Source: Magicicada septendecula (lineage: Eukaryota > Arthropoda > Insecta > Hemiptera > Cicadidae). Taken from it: a stretch of 64,000 nucleotides of DNA. The position numbers were made by a program, and so were the translations under genes. Below, piece after piece: positions 37,011-49,439 of this stretch (position 1 is the first letter of the stretch; every line of letters begins with the position of its first letter). The notes under the pieces were generated by a model. The model had not been told where the DNA came from. It ran no database searches and worked only from the letters and a program-made list of their open reading frames with translations. Where the stretch lies: contig CM068373.1 of assembly GCA_034769895.1 (NCBI GenBank), positions 200,550,134 to 200,614,133 on the forward strand. The letters are read 5' to 3'.

Positions 37011-38930
37011 CTGTGCCACATTTGTCAAAGGTGAGAACCAATACGTTAATCCACTCTTTTTCTTTTATCATTCAAAAACAACACGCTCTGGACAGGTGTA
37101 AACTCATATAAGTCGTTCACACGTCATCGAGTTTTACTGTAGCTGATCTGTCACTCTCCACAGAATTAGCAGAAGTTTATAACTATGTAATTGTAGCTTC
37201 AAAAAGGTTCATAAATCTTACTTCCCCTGGCACGTTTCCTACGTGTCTACCATGCATTTAATTGTGTAGTCTCAACAGTTCTTGAGGTGAATGAAACGTC
37301 TGCCCTCCCCGACAGTTAAGCAACTGGGAGGGAAATTTTTTCCCGATTGCAACCTGAGATCGTTATACTTGTTACGGTTATCGTGTCCGTCAGTTGTTGA
37401 ATGACAATACAGTACTAACAGTAGAAATTAAACGCAATAGAAATATCTGTTTTGACAAAAGGGTTTCAAAATAAAATACAAGGATATATATTCTTGATCG
37501 TAACACTTTTGCTGGGTTGGGGCTTTCCAGGTACTTAAAAACCGATCTCTCCTGGCCGAGACTTCACATTTTACTTTCAACAGAAACCTTGTTCTCGAAG
37601 CCAGATAGCTAATAAATCCACGTATTTTAAATCTTCTTCTTTGCCTCCTGCCTATTTTAGGGTATACTTTTGTGAGGGTTTTCTGTTTCGCGTCAGTATT
37701 CGTCGTGATTCTGTACAGCTAAACCAACAATGCTTTCTACCCACAATCTCCACGGCTCATTACTGATTCCTCTTGGATCTGTTTCCTGATGCCTGTATTA
37801 ATCTCACTTGCTTACAATCTACTATTTTATTTTTCTCTTAGGATTAAATTTATGTAAGACATTTATATCTCTGAAGCAGGTTTAGTATTTATACATATCA
37901 AACCGAACGTCGTTCTGTTTAAATAATTTTTGTAATGACGAATAAAACTGATCGATATTAGTCGCATGAAAAATGCCACTGATCGAGAACATACAATATT
38001 TATAATTCACCCCAAGTGTATCTCTTATCAGCATACCTGTGGCAAACAAGAAACTCTCCATAAAATAATGGCTGACACGTCAAACTGAATTTATGAACGT
38101 AGCAAGTGTGTTATTGTGTCTGTGTAAGCTATTATCGGAGTGAAAAGTAACTGGGTCATATCCTACAGCCACGATAAATACAAACTGTAGCAAAAGCGAT
38201 GTAAATAATACTACAGGTGCATCGGGTTATTCAGTATATAGAATCATTACGTTACTGGAGCAAGCACATTGGATGTATTATAGTTTTTATTAAGCACCCT
38301 TGTGAAGTAACAGTTTAAAAATTAAACGTTATTACTAAGCATCTGACAGTGTAAGATTGAACAAATAATTTACTTAAAAAATTTATTTTAAAACTTAAAC
38401 GTGAACAAATATTATTTGAAATTGAAATCATTATGAATACACTATCTTATCCGTCGTACAGCACGTAACAAAATTAGTAAAATTGATTCATGAAAATATC
38501 AAATAAATGTCACAACAATTAAAAAGTAATTTAAGATTCATCTGTTAGTTTCAACAAATTCTACACAAAACGTCTGTGATATGACCATAACCCCTGGAAA
38601 CCCTGAACATAGTGTTTATTCTTTAAAGCGGGCCTGTTTTTCACGCAGATTAACTTTATTGGGATGTATACTAACTCCAGCGGCAGTGCACAAATAGCCC
38701 AAATATTATACTTCTTTCTAAAATAGAGTTCAATTCTCTGGACTCACCTTATGTTCAGAATTCGGAATGCTGGTGAGAACTTTCTTATGGTTATAAAAAT
38801 GAACTTTAAGATACATTCCAATAACTATGATATCGTCTGAGTAAACAAGGAAAGTTCTTGATGTCAGGGCTTGGGGAACAGGTCCATTAGTGTTTCAAAC
38901 GTTCCTGGTACCTTACAGAGCTCAAGTGAC
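37011..38930. other. Intergenic DNA
   Basis: No supported gene. Composition is mixed and frames are short. Confidence 0.45.
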
Positions 38931-38959
38931 GGGGCTGAAACTGGAAGATACGACTTGGG

Positions 38960-39190
38960 ATCGAGGATGCGCTTTTACCCTTACCTTGTTGATGACCCAT
39001 TTGCCACTATTCTCTCTTCAGGTCCGATGTAGGAAAAACTGACAGTATCGTCGGCGCGAGGTTGTGAACAAACCAAATTTCTTTGCCAATCTGTTCTGCT
39101 TCCGGTACTCAGTACACAGAATCATTGTCAAAACATAAATGTCACTGTGTTTCTTTGCTACCAGCATTACCGGCGACGACCAACATTTGA
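38960..39190 (+). pseudogene. Possible reverse-transcriptase fragment with a VDD motif
   Basis: The plus strand reads YPYLVDDPFATILSSGPM, a stop, then EKLT. This resembles the YVDDTF(V/A)...GP/HG..KL catalytic block of RTs found in Penelope-like and some LINE elements. Flanking matches are weak. It is a short, decayed candidate only. Confidence 0.35.
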
Positions 39191-40149
39191 CCAAGGTATG
39201 ACAATTTTTCCGTTCAACGTGTTCTGTACAACTTGAGACATTTCCTTCTGCTTACGTGAGGTTGACGTATCGGTGTTATAAGCCAAGTATTGATGTGATG
39301 TTGTACAAGAAACATTCTGCCCAATGACTGTCCCCGAACTGCAAAAGGATGTTCACATTCGTGTAAAAAATGTGTAAATTTTTTACTTTTACTACTCAAG
39401 TGTGTAATGTTTTTTTGTAAAGTCCACACTATTTGCGACACTAATCGGAACATTTCCGATTATGTCTGGTTTAGTAATTCTGGCAATTAGTATATCCGGT
39501 GTGCTGACTGCCTTTGGTTTGGATATATTAGTACTCTTTCTACTTAATATCCTTAATGACAGTATTATCCATGGAGATTTTTTTGGAGTTTTGCGAAATA
39601 GTTACGGTTACTTTACTTATCAAGTCCAATAATTTTTCTGATATAGCATACTGTATTTTTCCTAGAGTTTATAACTTTTCCTTTCCCGATTTTTAGGACA
39701 TTTTGTGTGTAGTCGACTACAAACACATACGCGTTTATTATGTCCACACGTAGAAATTATTCATCTTCAATGTCTACAACAAGTGCTTAGTGATGAAGCT
39801 CAATTCGTCCCAGGCTTAACTGTATTTTTTTCCAAACAATTTTAGAGCCTTTCTACTATCTGTTGGCTGAGTACAAATTAGTTCAAGAGTTTTTACCATG
39901 GGTGCACAACGGAAAATGTAGCCCTCGTGTCAAATGTAAATGAGATCGGACTGTGCTAAATGAATCCGTTAACTAACAAGGTTACTCTTTTTATCTAAAT
40001 TGTAGAAATTGTTTATGTTATGTAAGGGCTTTGTAGATGTCCAAGTTTTCCATGTATAACGCTTCAGTCTTCCATCCTTCATTTCTTTTATTGTTGCGCT
40101 GATCGTTAGATCTGTTCTTTGTTCTTCTTCTCCAGCGACTGTGTTGTCG
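39191..40149. other. Unassigned DNA, possibly decayed retroelement interior
   Basis: This lies downstream (minus sense) of the Gag remnant. It would be expected to hold protease/pol if that element were complete, but no protease or RT motif was recognised. Confidence 0.35.
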
Positions 40150-41195
40150 CGAGGTTTTAGTGTGTATACATTATGATGGTTCTAACCAGACGCTGACTTG
40201 GCGGCCTCAAACTCTAAAGAATGTACAAGGCGTCTGCACTAATTTGGTGTCTTGCCATTCATAACACTTGCTGTCAATCATTATCTCTGACATCATAAGT
40301 AAATAATTATATTGTAAGATACAATAAAAAAATCCTCTGTTGCTTCAGGATCGGACAGCTTAATTCGTCTGTCTCGGTGCTTTTTCAAACTCCCGAAGAC
40401 TCCCCGCAACGCTATCGTCCTGCTCTCAGTTGAGCGCAGTACACGTCGAGCAAATGTTTATCATCATACCTACATTCTAGAGCTTTTAACAGTTCGGGAT
40501 AGGTGTTCTGGCTATTAGTTGGCATTTTCTGTAGTACATGGGCGGCGGTTCCCCTGAAAGCGGAAACGTGTAAAATTGTTTTCTCTCTCTCTGTCTAATG
40601 ATTCTCACATGCAGCGGCTTCGTATTGCCGAAGATATGTCGCCCATGAGTACTTTTATCGAACAAAGGCGTGTTGACATAAATTGGCCCTACAAAGTAAA
40701 ACGTACTTGGTCTATTATCTAACTTTCTTTGTCGTTTTCTGTCTTTGTTATTGGTACTGTTTGTTCAATAACTTGTTTTGACTGTACTTTCATAAATTGT
40801 TCGACTTCCGTTCGAATATTTTTTCTAATATTGGCAATTATCTCCTCTATTGCAAATGTTTTTGTTGACCTTGCTTTTCCAACTTCAGATATTTTCCTTG
40901 ATATTGCTTTTTCTACATCAGATATTCTTGATGTTTTTGATATTTGTACCTCAGGTATTCTAATTAAATGTTTATTCAGCTCATTGCGCAATAGAGGTTG
41001 GTCTGGAGCGGTAAGCTCCTGTACCTCCTTTCGCTCTATATGAGAGCTTTGAAGTCTCTTGTTTCACGCTTCCGTTCCTCTCCTTGTTCCCTGCGTTTCA
41101 CATCATGTCGTTCTTCTGCTTCTTCTCTTCATGCTTACATTATTTTCCTTGTTGTTCCTGTGTTCGTAGTAGAAGCGCTTGGAAAGCTACTTTAA
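40150..41195 (-). pseudogene. Gypsy-type retrotransposon Gag remnant
   Basis: Minus-strand frames spell a Gag of the type common in insect Gypsy elements. First a coiled, charged N-terminal part (the open 90-residue frame 40719-40991), then WATYLRQYEAAA (about 40615-40650), FRGTAAHVLQKMP (near 40550), ALECRYDDKHLLDVYCAQLR (about 40428-40490), and a frameshifted EDFLLYLTI...DNDCQQVL...ISADAL (about 40200-40340). Several stops and frame changes mark it as dead. The element's 5' LTR is probably the minus-oriented one starting at 41880, separated from this Gag by a younger solo LTR. Confidence 0.7.
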
Positions 41196-41220
41196 TCTAA
41201 ATAGTGTCAACTATTCATAT

Positions 41221-41795
41221 TGTTAAGTAATGAGGAAAAAGTGTCACGTAATACAGAATTTTCTACAAGTTTATCGAATGTTCCAGTGGAATCCGGCTGT
41301 AATGTGTGTGCGTACGTGATTCTCAACGCATTAGCTAGACAGTAACAGAGGTCGCGCGGCCACGCGAACTGTGTCAAGGTCGCAATGAATTACGCTCTAA
41401 TGTTTTCTTTTATTGTTAATGCGTAGTTGGATGTTTCTGAATTTTCGGCGGGGTATAAATACGAGTACTAAGCGACGTTCAGTTTAGTTTGAGTTGCAAG
41501 TTATTGTCGGGCGATTACTCTGTGCGTTCAAGTAGTTATTAGTGAAAAGTAATTATTGTGGCGAAGTGTTAATTGTTTTATTATTGTGCGAGACAATTGT
41601 AATACAATTGTGTTTTATATTAGTTGACATTTTTATTGCGTGTGAACAATTTTTGTTTGATTTGTTGTAAGAGACTATCTTGTTGATTACAAACTGTTTA
41701 ATTGTGATAATTAAAGCTGGTGATTAGTGACTTAATTGGTGTCTTGTGTTTTGTTTTCCGCTGTACCATACGACGATCAGTAGATCGTCTTAACA
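41221..41795 (+). mobile_element. Solo LTR (Gypsy-like), ATAT target duplication
   Basis: The unit is 575 bp, starts TGTTAAG and ends CTTAACA, flanked by ATAT at 41217-41220 and 41796-41799. It contains a core promoter: TATAAATA at 41454-41461 and TTCAGTT (an arthropod initiator-like TCAGT at 41479) about 25 bp downstream. The second half (CGTGTGAACAATTTTT, TTAAAGCTGGTG(A/T)TTAGTGACTTAATTGG) is shared with the LTR at 57.8 kb, and the first half with the fragment at 28.7 kb. No coding interior is attached, so it is a solo LTR left by recombination. It sits in the 5' leader of the older Gag-bearing element. Confidence 0.8.
41454..41483 (+). promoter_or_regulatory. LTR core promoter (TATA plus initiator)
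   Basis: GTATAAATAC is followed at normal spacing by TTCAGTTTAG. The same TATA block is conserved in the 28.7-kb LTR fragment (as the minus-strand reading), which supports its role. Confidence 0.6.
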
Positions 41796-41879
41796 ATATT
41801 AATTTTTACACACACTACCCTTCTACGATGAGTCCTCGCTTTCCAGTGTTAAAGGTCCTATACCCAGTTCTATCACCAA

Positions 41880-42707
41880 TGTTACGACGAGTGCTCAGAT
41901 CATCATATTGTACAGTGGAGACAGAATAACTAACACCATGTGAAGTCGTTAACTACAATCAGAAACAAACAAAAACACGCGTGTACAGTTTTTCAGGCTA
42001 AAGATTAAAAAACATGCGTGTACAGTTTTTCAGGCTAAAGATTAAAAAACACTCAATAATGTAAGAAACAATAAATTTTACCTTACTAACAGTGTTGCAA
42101 TAAGTAGTAAACAATAATCACTGTAAAGAACAACAATTCCTACAACGCAGTTCAAATCTAACTTCCAAACCACCGGACTTATATTTAGCTTATACACCAC
42201 CGGCTGCTGGTGTTTATATTAATACCCCAAAGAATTCGAAATAATCTACCATTTTCATGGAGAGTATTTTCGTAGTTGCTGATACTTGCAGCACTCTGGA
42301 AACTATGATATTACCCGACACTGTACTGCCGCGATGTGACGGAGGTTGTCTATCTGATGTTATAACCTATAAAGTTTGCAAATTTTCAACGTTGTTTGGC
42401 CTTCCCGAAAATTAAATAGGCTTAGGCGCTTATAATTAAAAATATACGCCCAATCAACCACTTTACATGATAACATCGATTTTTCTCAAGTTGTTTTTAA
42501 TTGTATTTAAGGACCGGGCTAGATAGTCTTGGGTCCGCTGTATAAAAGGTATTTAATAAATTAGTGCGATATTGAAATACTTAAAAACAACTTGCGAAAA
42601 AATATTAGAGTCATAAATTACTGAATGCTTCAGAGTAAAAATTTGATCAAAAGTATTATTATACTTTGGCGCTATAAAAAACATCCAGTCTGATGCATAA
42701 TGTAACA
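41880..42707 (-). mobile_element. Probable 5' LTR of the Gag-bearing Gypsy element
   Basis: In minus sense it ends ...CGTCGTAACA at 41880, and this end aligns with the end of the 57.8-kb LTR (TGTTACGAC, then GTACAGTGGA(A/G)ACA(A/G)AATAA on the plus strand). A plausible other end is TGTTAC (42707), giving inverted ends TGTTAC/GTAACA and 828 bp; that boundary is uncertain. It contains an exact 37-bp tandem duplication. The orientation agrees with the Gag at 40.15-41.2 kb. Confidence 0.6.
41974..42047. repeat. 37-bp tandem duplication inside the LTR
   Basis: Units 41974-42010 and 42011-42047 differ at one base (AACACGCG versus AACATGCG) and share GTACAGTTTTTCAGGCTAAA. Confidence 0.95.
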
Positions 42708-45300
42708 GATTAATCATCATAAAAACACATGCTGCAGAATTTCAAACTTAAACTTTGAACAGGCTGAAGATCATCTATCTAATGTTATCACCAGACACTT
42801 AGAGTCTGCACACTTTTGTCATGTGTCATTTTTAAAACACAATTTGGCCACCTAACAATAACCAGTTTTATGAAGTTTTCATATTATTTACATCTGTTAA
42901 ATATTGTTCTTTCCGTTACATTTCCTGTCGATCCCGTTTTACGAGATGTTTCCTTTGCAATTATGAGACTTTAGAATTTCCTTCCCAGATATCGAATAAA
43001 TATCAATTCCTTGTGTGTCAGTTGTTTACGTTTCACTGTAAAGAGCTCCCTAAAATTACAATATCGAATTTATTGTCATCTACGTTGACGTTTACCCTGC
43101 ACCCCTTTTACTCAGTCATCACTCTCTATTATTCTATACACTTGTTCTTTGGAGCTGTCTCCCTCTTTTCCGTAATCCAACTTGTAATTGTGAGACCTGA
43201 TATTAGACAGACTGTAGCAAGTAAAATTTACTACTATTGCTGTAACTTCTAATCAGACGTACATTTATAATGGTTAATAATTTCATTTACTTGCACTTGA
43301 ATCTCTGTTTTCTGCATAAAATGTGACTACTTCTGAAGAATTATCTGAGCGTGACGAAGAGATTTTTGATGCGGTTGTAAAGAGACAGGGAGAGGAAGTT
43401 GTGTGTGTGTGTGTGTGTGTGCGCGCGCGCCCGCGCACGATACATACATGATTACATTCTTGTTTCCAAGAGTTTCACACTTTGCGATTACAGGTGTAGC
43501 ATGTCAGGAGTGTTAAGCTGAACCTTTACATTGCTCTACTTTAATTTGGTAAGGTCACTTAATTTAATATATCCTGTCGATCTCTCCTCGTTAAATCTTG
43601 GTTTCATGTCTCGACACTATTAGAGTACTCGAGGTTTTATTTTCTTCTCTTACTCTTAAAATCCGTGTAGTCTACGGGTTTTCTAAAAGAAAACGTAAGA
43701 GGAAATATCCAATGGCGAGAGAGCGGAAGAGCATTGGAGTTCCGCTCTAAATGAAACGCACACATCCAGATGCTTGAAGGTGATAATCCCACCACTGGTC
43801 TTAGCTAGACACGCAGCTGCGGGAAATTTATGCTTCTGGCAAGTTTCAAAAAGTGTCGCATCAGACGGTTTTAATAGAATCAAATGTATTTAAGGCTTGT
43901 TAAACCTGAACAGGTGTCTAAATATACCATAGGATAGAGGAAGAATTTGACAGAGAGGAAGATATACTTGGAGACGAACTTGATTTTTTAATGCAACGCA
44001 TGTGGATGTCTGGAAGAGACAATGCACAATAATTATGTAAAAGAACAACTTATATGTTGTTATAGAGGCAGAACAGAATTAGCTTAATCATTGTGTATAA
44101 TTTATAAATATTTAAAATGAATTATTAATAAGTAAAAATAATTCTATGCAAATGAGTATGAATAATTATAACTAGCCAATGTCTCACAAAACAGTTTCTA
44201 CAATAAAGTAAGCACTGAAGCTGCAGAAACTGTACAAAAGAGTTAAATCCAATATTATTTGTATGCCGTTATTACTTCAGGCCAATAATAGAGTTAATGA
44301 CGCGTGTTAAGTCAATATGATGAAAGCCATTTCGATTGTGTTTCCGCTTCATTCAACACTCCGCTTTCAGCACAGTGATGAATCTAGATTTCAATTGTAG
44401 CCTACTAATCGAATTAATGACCCACAAAACTATAATAGGATACTTAGTTTAGCCAATGTTAACGTAATTTATTAAGTTGAATTTATCTTATTTTGAATTA
44501 AATGGAATAGACGGTGAGTACAGTGTATCTGGTTAATTTATCTTACTCTCGAAAGTTTGTAATTTGCTGACTTGGAAAACGAAAAACTCTTTATATACAT
44601 TCCTATAAAAAAATAGTTTTTGTAACATTTAAAATGAAGGCTTTACATAATTGTTAATTATATAACGCAGCACTTATTAAAGACACTTTATATGCTTCCC
44701 TATGAATTAAAAGTTTTACTAAAACTGCGTCAATCATTAACTAAGAATCTATACCCTATATTCCGTCCTCCTGTACAAGTTGATGTAGACACCACTAAAA
44801 CAATAAGGCAAAACAAACATCATAATTTGTGTATGAATTTGTGTTTTAAAAAATGAAATATGTAGCTTAATATTTTTTTGTAATACAACTAAGTGACATG
44901 AATAATGTTTTCTTAATTATTGCACATACGCTAAATGATCTTAAATAGTTACAGCAACATTAACTACTTTCAATTAGAGTTATGTTAAATGAAAACGTTA
45001 ACATCATATTATTTCTGGAATCTAACGATACTGTAGAAATAAGGTAAATTGGTTTTAAAGTATTCACTTTTCTAGTATAGTGCTAATACAAATGGTATTT
45101 TATCAAATGATTTTTATTAACAACCCATACATAACCTCACTGTTACGTGGTTGCTACAAATGGTGATCAGCATGTCGGTCTCTAATAAAGAATAGATGAA
45201 GCATTAACTTGAAACAGCATTGTCGCATTCCTTTTACACATCCGTCGGCAGCCCATTTATTTTAGTTACATTAATAAATAGTTTCTATGAATTGAAATTG

Positions 45301-45301
<1 letters not shown>
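42708..45301. other. Intergenic DNA with one microsatellite
   Basis: A (GT)n(CG)n tract lies at about 43400-43437. The minus-strand frame at 43683-43883 shows no family motif. Nothing else recognised. Confidence 0.45.
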
Positions 45302-45342
<41 letters not shown>

Positions 45343-45353
45343 GTGTGTGTGTT
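45302..45353. repeat. (GT)n microsatellite
   Basis: About 25 GT units with one GC interruption. Confidence 0.95.
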
Positions 45354-45716
45354 TTACTACTGCGATGTTGGAGATCGTGTTTTCCAAGACTTCCGTCTTC
45401 TATCCTCCTTCCAGTACTTCTGTTTCGCTACACACGTCCTGTCTCCGTAGTCTCCAATAGTTACCGTTTGACATCACTACAGATGTAAATCGGTATTTAT
45501 GTAGGCAGTTCGTCCATTCGTTTGATTGCCACGTTGTAATAGTGACTATAGGCCAATGTATGACGTACTCTTGGATTTTGTTGTCCATGACGTGTCCGTT
45601 AATTAACTAAATATAATTAAATCACTACCGACTCAGAAAACAAAAGTTTTTTGTAGGTAAAAACGTAAAAGTTTTATCTTATAACCTGAACCAGTTTTCG
45701 CTTTTAAAAAGCTTCT

Positions 45717-46015
45717 TCAGATGCTGCCGCTGGGAACACTGTCCGTCTTGTTCTTGGCGACGCTATCGACTTTTGAAAGATCGATGTTGTGTGTGTGGGG
45801 TGTGATGTGTTCGAATAATGCGTGTGATTTGAATTGTGTCTGTTCGTTTAGGATGTCGGTTTTGTGTGTTTTCGTATGTTTGTATATTTCCAATTGTTCA
45901 AGAGTGTCTAGTTTTCGGCCTTTTGTGTGTACGTGTAGAATATCCATGTTATGTCGATGTTTCTGTATGTGTAGTTTGCTTCAATGAGGTGGTTTGCGAA
46001 GGTGGATTCGGTAGT
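45717..46015 (-). pseudogene. Penelope-like element C-terminal fragment
   Basis: Joined over one frame change near 45950, the minus strand reads ANHLIEANYTYRNIDI, then LHVHTKGRKLDTLEQLEIYK (45947 frame), then NEQTQFKSHALFEHI and a stop at 45717. This is the recognisable end of the GIY-YIG-bearing ORF of Penelope-like and related retroelements: a His-(x)-Asn/Ala stretch, K(G)xK(L/M)xxLExLEIxKH, and (L)NEQ near the end. No RT was found upstream, so it is truncated. The T-rich DNA just below is its likely 3' untranslated region. Confidence 0.65.
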
Positions 46016-46651
46016 TGGGTGTAGTGCCTTTGTGTGTTCAATAAAATAAAATTAATTAAATAATTAATTAAAACATTGTAAAATAATCAATCAACGGTTT
46101 ATTAAATACTGGAAAGAAAATTAATTGATTACTAAAAATTTTGAAATTAGAAAATTTAAAATATTATCTTTTGTAAGGTTAGTCTCTAATACATAAGATA
46201 TCTTTACTATTCAGCACACATTAATAGCATGTAGTCTTAAATATCTAAACATATGTGATGATCAAATTAATAAAATTCTTTTATATTTCATGGGTATCTG
46301 AATTTGAATCATTATTAAAAATTTGAACTCACAGCAACTCATCTATAGCAATAATCTTAACTTTACCAAATAAAAATTTAATGGTTGCTACTAATCTTTT
46401 GAAAAAATAATATTTACTTTTAGAATATTTATGAATTATTACATTCCCAAATTTTACAAATTAAACAGAAAAAGTATTAGTTTTTAACACCAAATTACAA
46501 TTACGTCTTTTTACTCTAAATATTTACACTATTTAGGGCTACATTTAAGTCTTTACATACTTTATCTCATATGCTGTTATTTATGAGTTCTTTGTTAAAT
46601 ACAAAAATATAATCGTTCATTTGTCACCTGCGTATTGCTGAAGTTACCGTT

Positions 46652-46840
46652 ACGTGTGTACGCGTGTGTGTGTGTGTGTGCGCGCGCGCGCGCATCTCCT
46701 GAATGATGACAATGATGATGATGATTATGATGCTTCCTTGGTACTCTGTAGCCTGTTGTGGATGGTAGACCTGTGCTCCTCCATCAGTCGTATTGTATTG
46801 CAGAAAATGGTGATGATGATGATAAGTTCAAGTCGATCAG
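46652..46840. repeat. (GT)n(CG)n microsatellite and ATG-rich repeat
   Basis: GT/GC dinucleotides at 46652-46693 are followed by GATGATGATG runs (46706-46735) and another ATGATGATG run at about 46808-46825. On the minus strand the ATC runs could be the tail of a decayed short interspersed element. Confidence 0.6.
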
Positions 46841-46949
46841 CAGACGCACATAGTGGCATCGTATGAAGATTTCTTGAGTCAGATGATGTTAGCAAACGGA
46901 CATAGTGTCCCCGGGTGAAACTGCTCGATGTCTGACACTCATCCAAAAT

Positions 46950-48284
46950 TGCCTAAGGTATTTATAGTAGACGCCCAACTGGCATGTCAGATATTGTTTT
47001 TGACTTGTTAAACTTTGTCAGTTCGTGTGTAGCGTCTTTTTTTAACTTACCACATTTTAGTCTGTTTTCGCGATCATGTAAACTTGATCTCTAGGCAAGT
47101 AGTTGCATTGACTTCGTTATTTTTCACTCGACATTTACATATAACGCAATCGTTAATTACTAGCTAATGTGGTAGTATTTAACTTCAATTAGTATGACGT
47201 CTATATTACTGCAGTTTTCTGCAATAGGTTTGCGTCACCATACGCGTTTAAACCGTATTCGTATGTCATTGTTAACAGGTAAAAAACATATTTATTAATT
47301 TAGTTTTAATCATGTCATTACCTGATTTAGTAATACAAACTAACAATTTATACTTAGTAAAACGCATGTCGGAACTGGCATACACACACCTACACACAAC
47401 GATGACTTACACTTGTAAACAATTCCGTCGGGCAGGTATACGCTTTGGACAGGCACTCGCCTGCACACGACTATACTTTCAAGCACTAAATTTTTAAGAC
47501 TATTCATCCTACTCTCTTTACACAAATTAGTTACATAATACTGCCCTAGGTAAATATGCAAATATATGTATTGTTGCAATATATTCTTAAAATAGGATAC
47601 ATTTTAATGTAATAGATTTCACATTGTGTAGTTATGTAACCTGCATAGCATACGTTACAATGTTCTACACAAATTAAATAAATTTTGCAATTTTTATTTT
47701 AAATAACTTTGCTTTAAAACTGTGTTATATGAAAGCAGAAAATAAATTATCTTATGTTTTGCACAGTTGAATAACTTTATACAAACTCGTTAAACCATTG
47801 ATTTCCAAATTAAAAATATACATGAAAAACATATTCTAATACACCTAACATAAAACCACTAATGTACAAAGTTAATTTCAACTGACGGCAGACGTATGTA
47901 GTGTTCTGAAGTCATTAGTTTCAATATCTCTTGATATTCTGTGTCAGGAAAGTTATCGCCAAATTTACTTAAGCTTAGCTTGGAGCAACAATTTACCAAC
48001 GTCGCCTCAATCTGACTTAGGCGACAAATTTCAAATTACACTGCCGTCTTTGGCTAATTTGAGGAGATGTTGTTGACACTCTACTCTACCCTGCCTTGTA
48101 GGAGCTGGAGTTCCGCTTTCTTAAATTAAAAACGTTGCATTTAACACAGCCCCTTAAATTTAAAAAGCAATAACCTTCATCCATGTCTCTATTTACCCCT
48201 GTATTCTTCAATTTTCTCATTTAGATTATATATGTTTAATTCTTCCCGTATGTCTTCAATCTTATATGATCCCTTCTTGTGCAT
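46950..48284. other. AT-rich intergenic DNA
   Basis: No gene or repeat recognised. Confidence 0.5.
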
Positions 48285-48720
48285 CCATTAACCCTTCTTA
48301 AAAATATCAACTCTGCTGATTGTATCAACTATTTGTTTTGTAATCCAGGATTCACTGCCATATAATAGCATTGGAACAGCCATTATTTTGCAAAATTTTA
48401 ATTTTGTCTCATGTCTTTTTTTATTTTTCAGCGTTATATCTATAGTTCCACATATGTATTTACAATCTATTGAATTTATTATGTGTATCTTTAGCAACTT
48501 CAAAATTGATATCACACCCTAAATAGTTAAAATTTGAGGTCTGATGCAATACTTTATCCTCAATAACTTGAGGTATCTGCTTTCATCGATGCACTGTGTT
48601 CCTATTACGGTTAAAAAGTATGCATTTCTTAACTATGAAAGTTTTCTGTTAGTTCACAAGACTTCTTAAATTTTTTTAATACAGTCAATTAATAAAGCTT
48701 TTGGTCCTATTAATAGTACT
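48285..48720 (-). pseudogene. LINE RT-thumb/C-terminal fragment
   Basis: Across frame breaks the minus strand contains LHQT/SNFNYLGCDIS-like sequence (about 48500-48545), ICGTIDITLKNKKRHETKLK (about 48410-48470) and KIMAVPMLLYGSESW (about 48350-48395). This is the standard block after the RT palm of several arthropod LINE families (consensus RTLKNKTR.ETQLKFYK.MAVP.LLYGSE.W). Stops and frameshifts show decay. Confidence 0.7.
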
Positions 48721-49439
48721 GTCAAGTTGTTATTATAATAGTTCCCAGTGATTTAAATTGCGGCAACTCTCAGCATGACCAAATGTGATGGCATAAATTT
48801 AGGCACATCGTAAGCAAAGTGGCACATAATTACAAGTAACCTATTTGGTCAGCTGCTTAGACGTTAAGATTACGTCTTGAGAAACTATTATAGTTGCGAC
48901 TGATAATACTCTTCCTGGTTTCTGATTTGCATATACTGAAACTACTAAAAATTCTGCAAACAACATTGTGACATATGCGGTTTTATTACACAGCAAGAAT
49001 TCGTTAATGATTACATGAATAATTTCATATGCATCCTTGTTTTCCTTGTCTTCTTCTTCTACTTTCTTGTCGTTGTTCATTTTTGAATTGTTGATCGTTT
49101 TTAACCATTGTGAACATACAAAAGCTAATGTGTCTCCGTCTTTTGTTGTTACCATAAGATTCTCTGTTGGCAAATTTTGTCAGCGGCGTATCAGTGATAA
49201 ATCGGATTGGGATCAACCTACCTAGGAAACTTTGCAATTTTGTTCCGTCTTAAGACGTGGATGGCGAACTTCAGAATTTGCCTTTTATTAAGTGGTTATT
49301 ATGGGTAACTGTAAGTAGTTGGTCTTCATCGGGTAGTTTCAGTTCACACAAAATAGAAAAATTTGCTAGTTTACAGGCAATCTATGTTAATGTTAAACAT
49401 TTCTAAACTTCTCCTTCTGCATTTCATTACTTGGAATGC

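Noticed and set aside
40729..41043. Plus-strand frame opposite the Gag remnant
   Set aside because: The minus strand carries the Gag motifs; this is its shadow.
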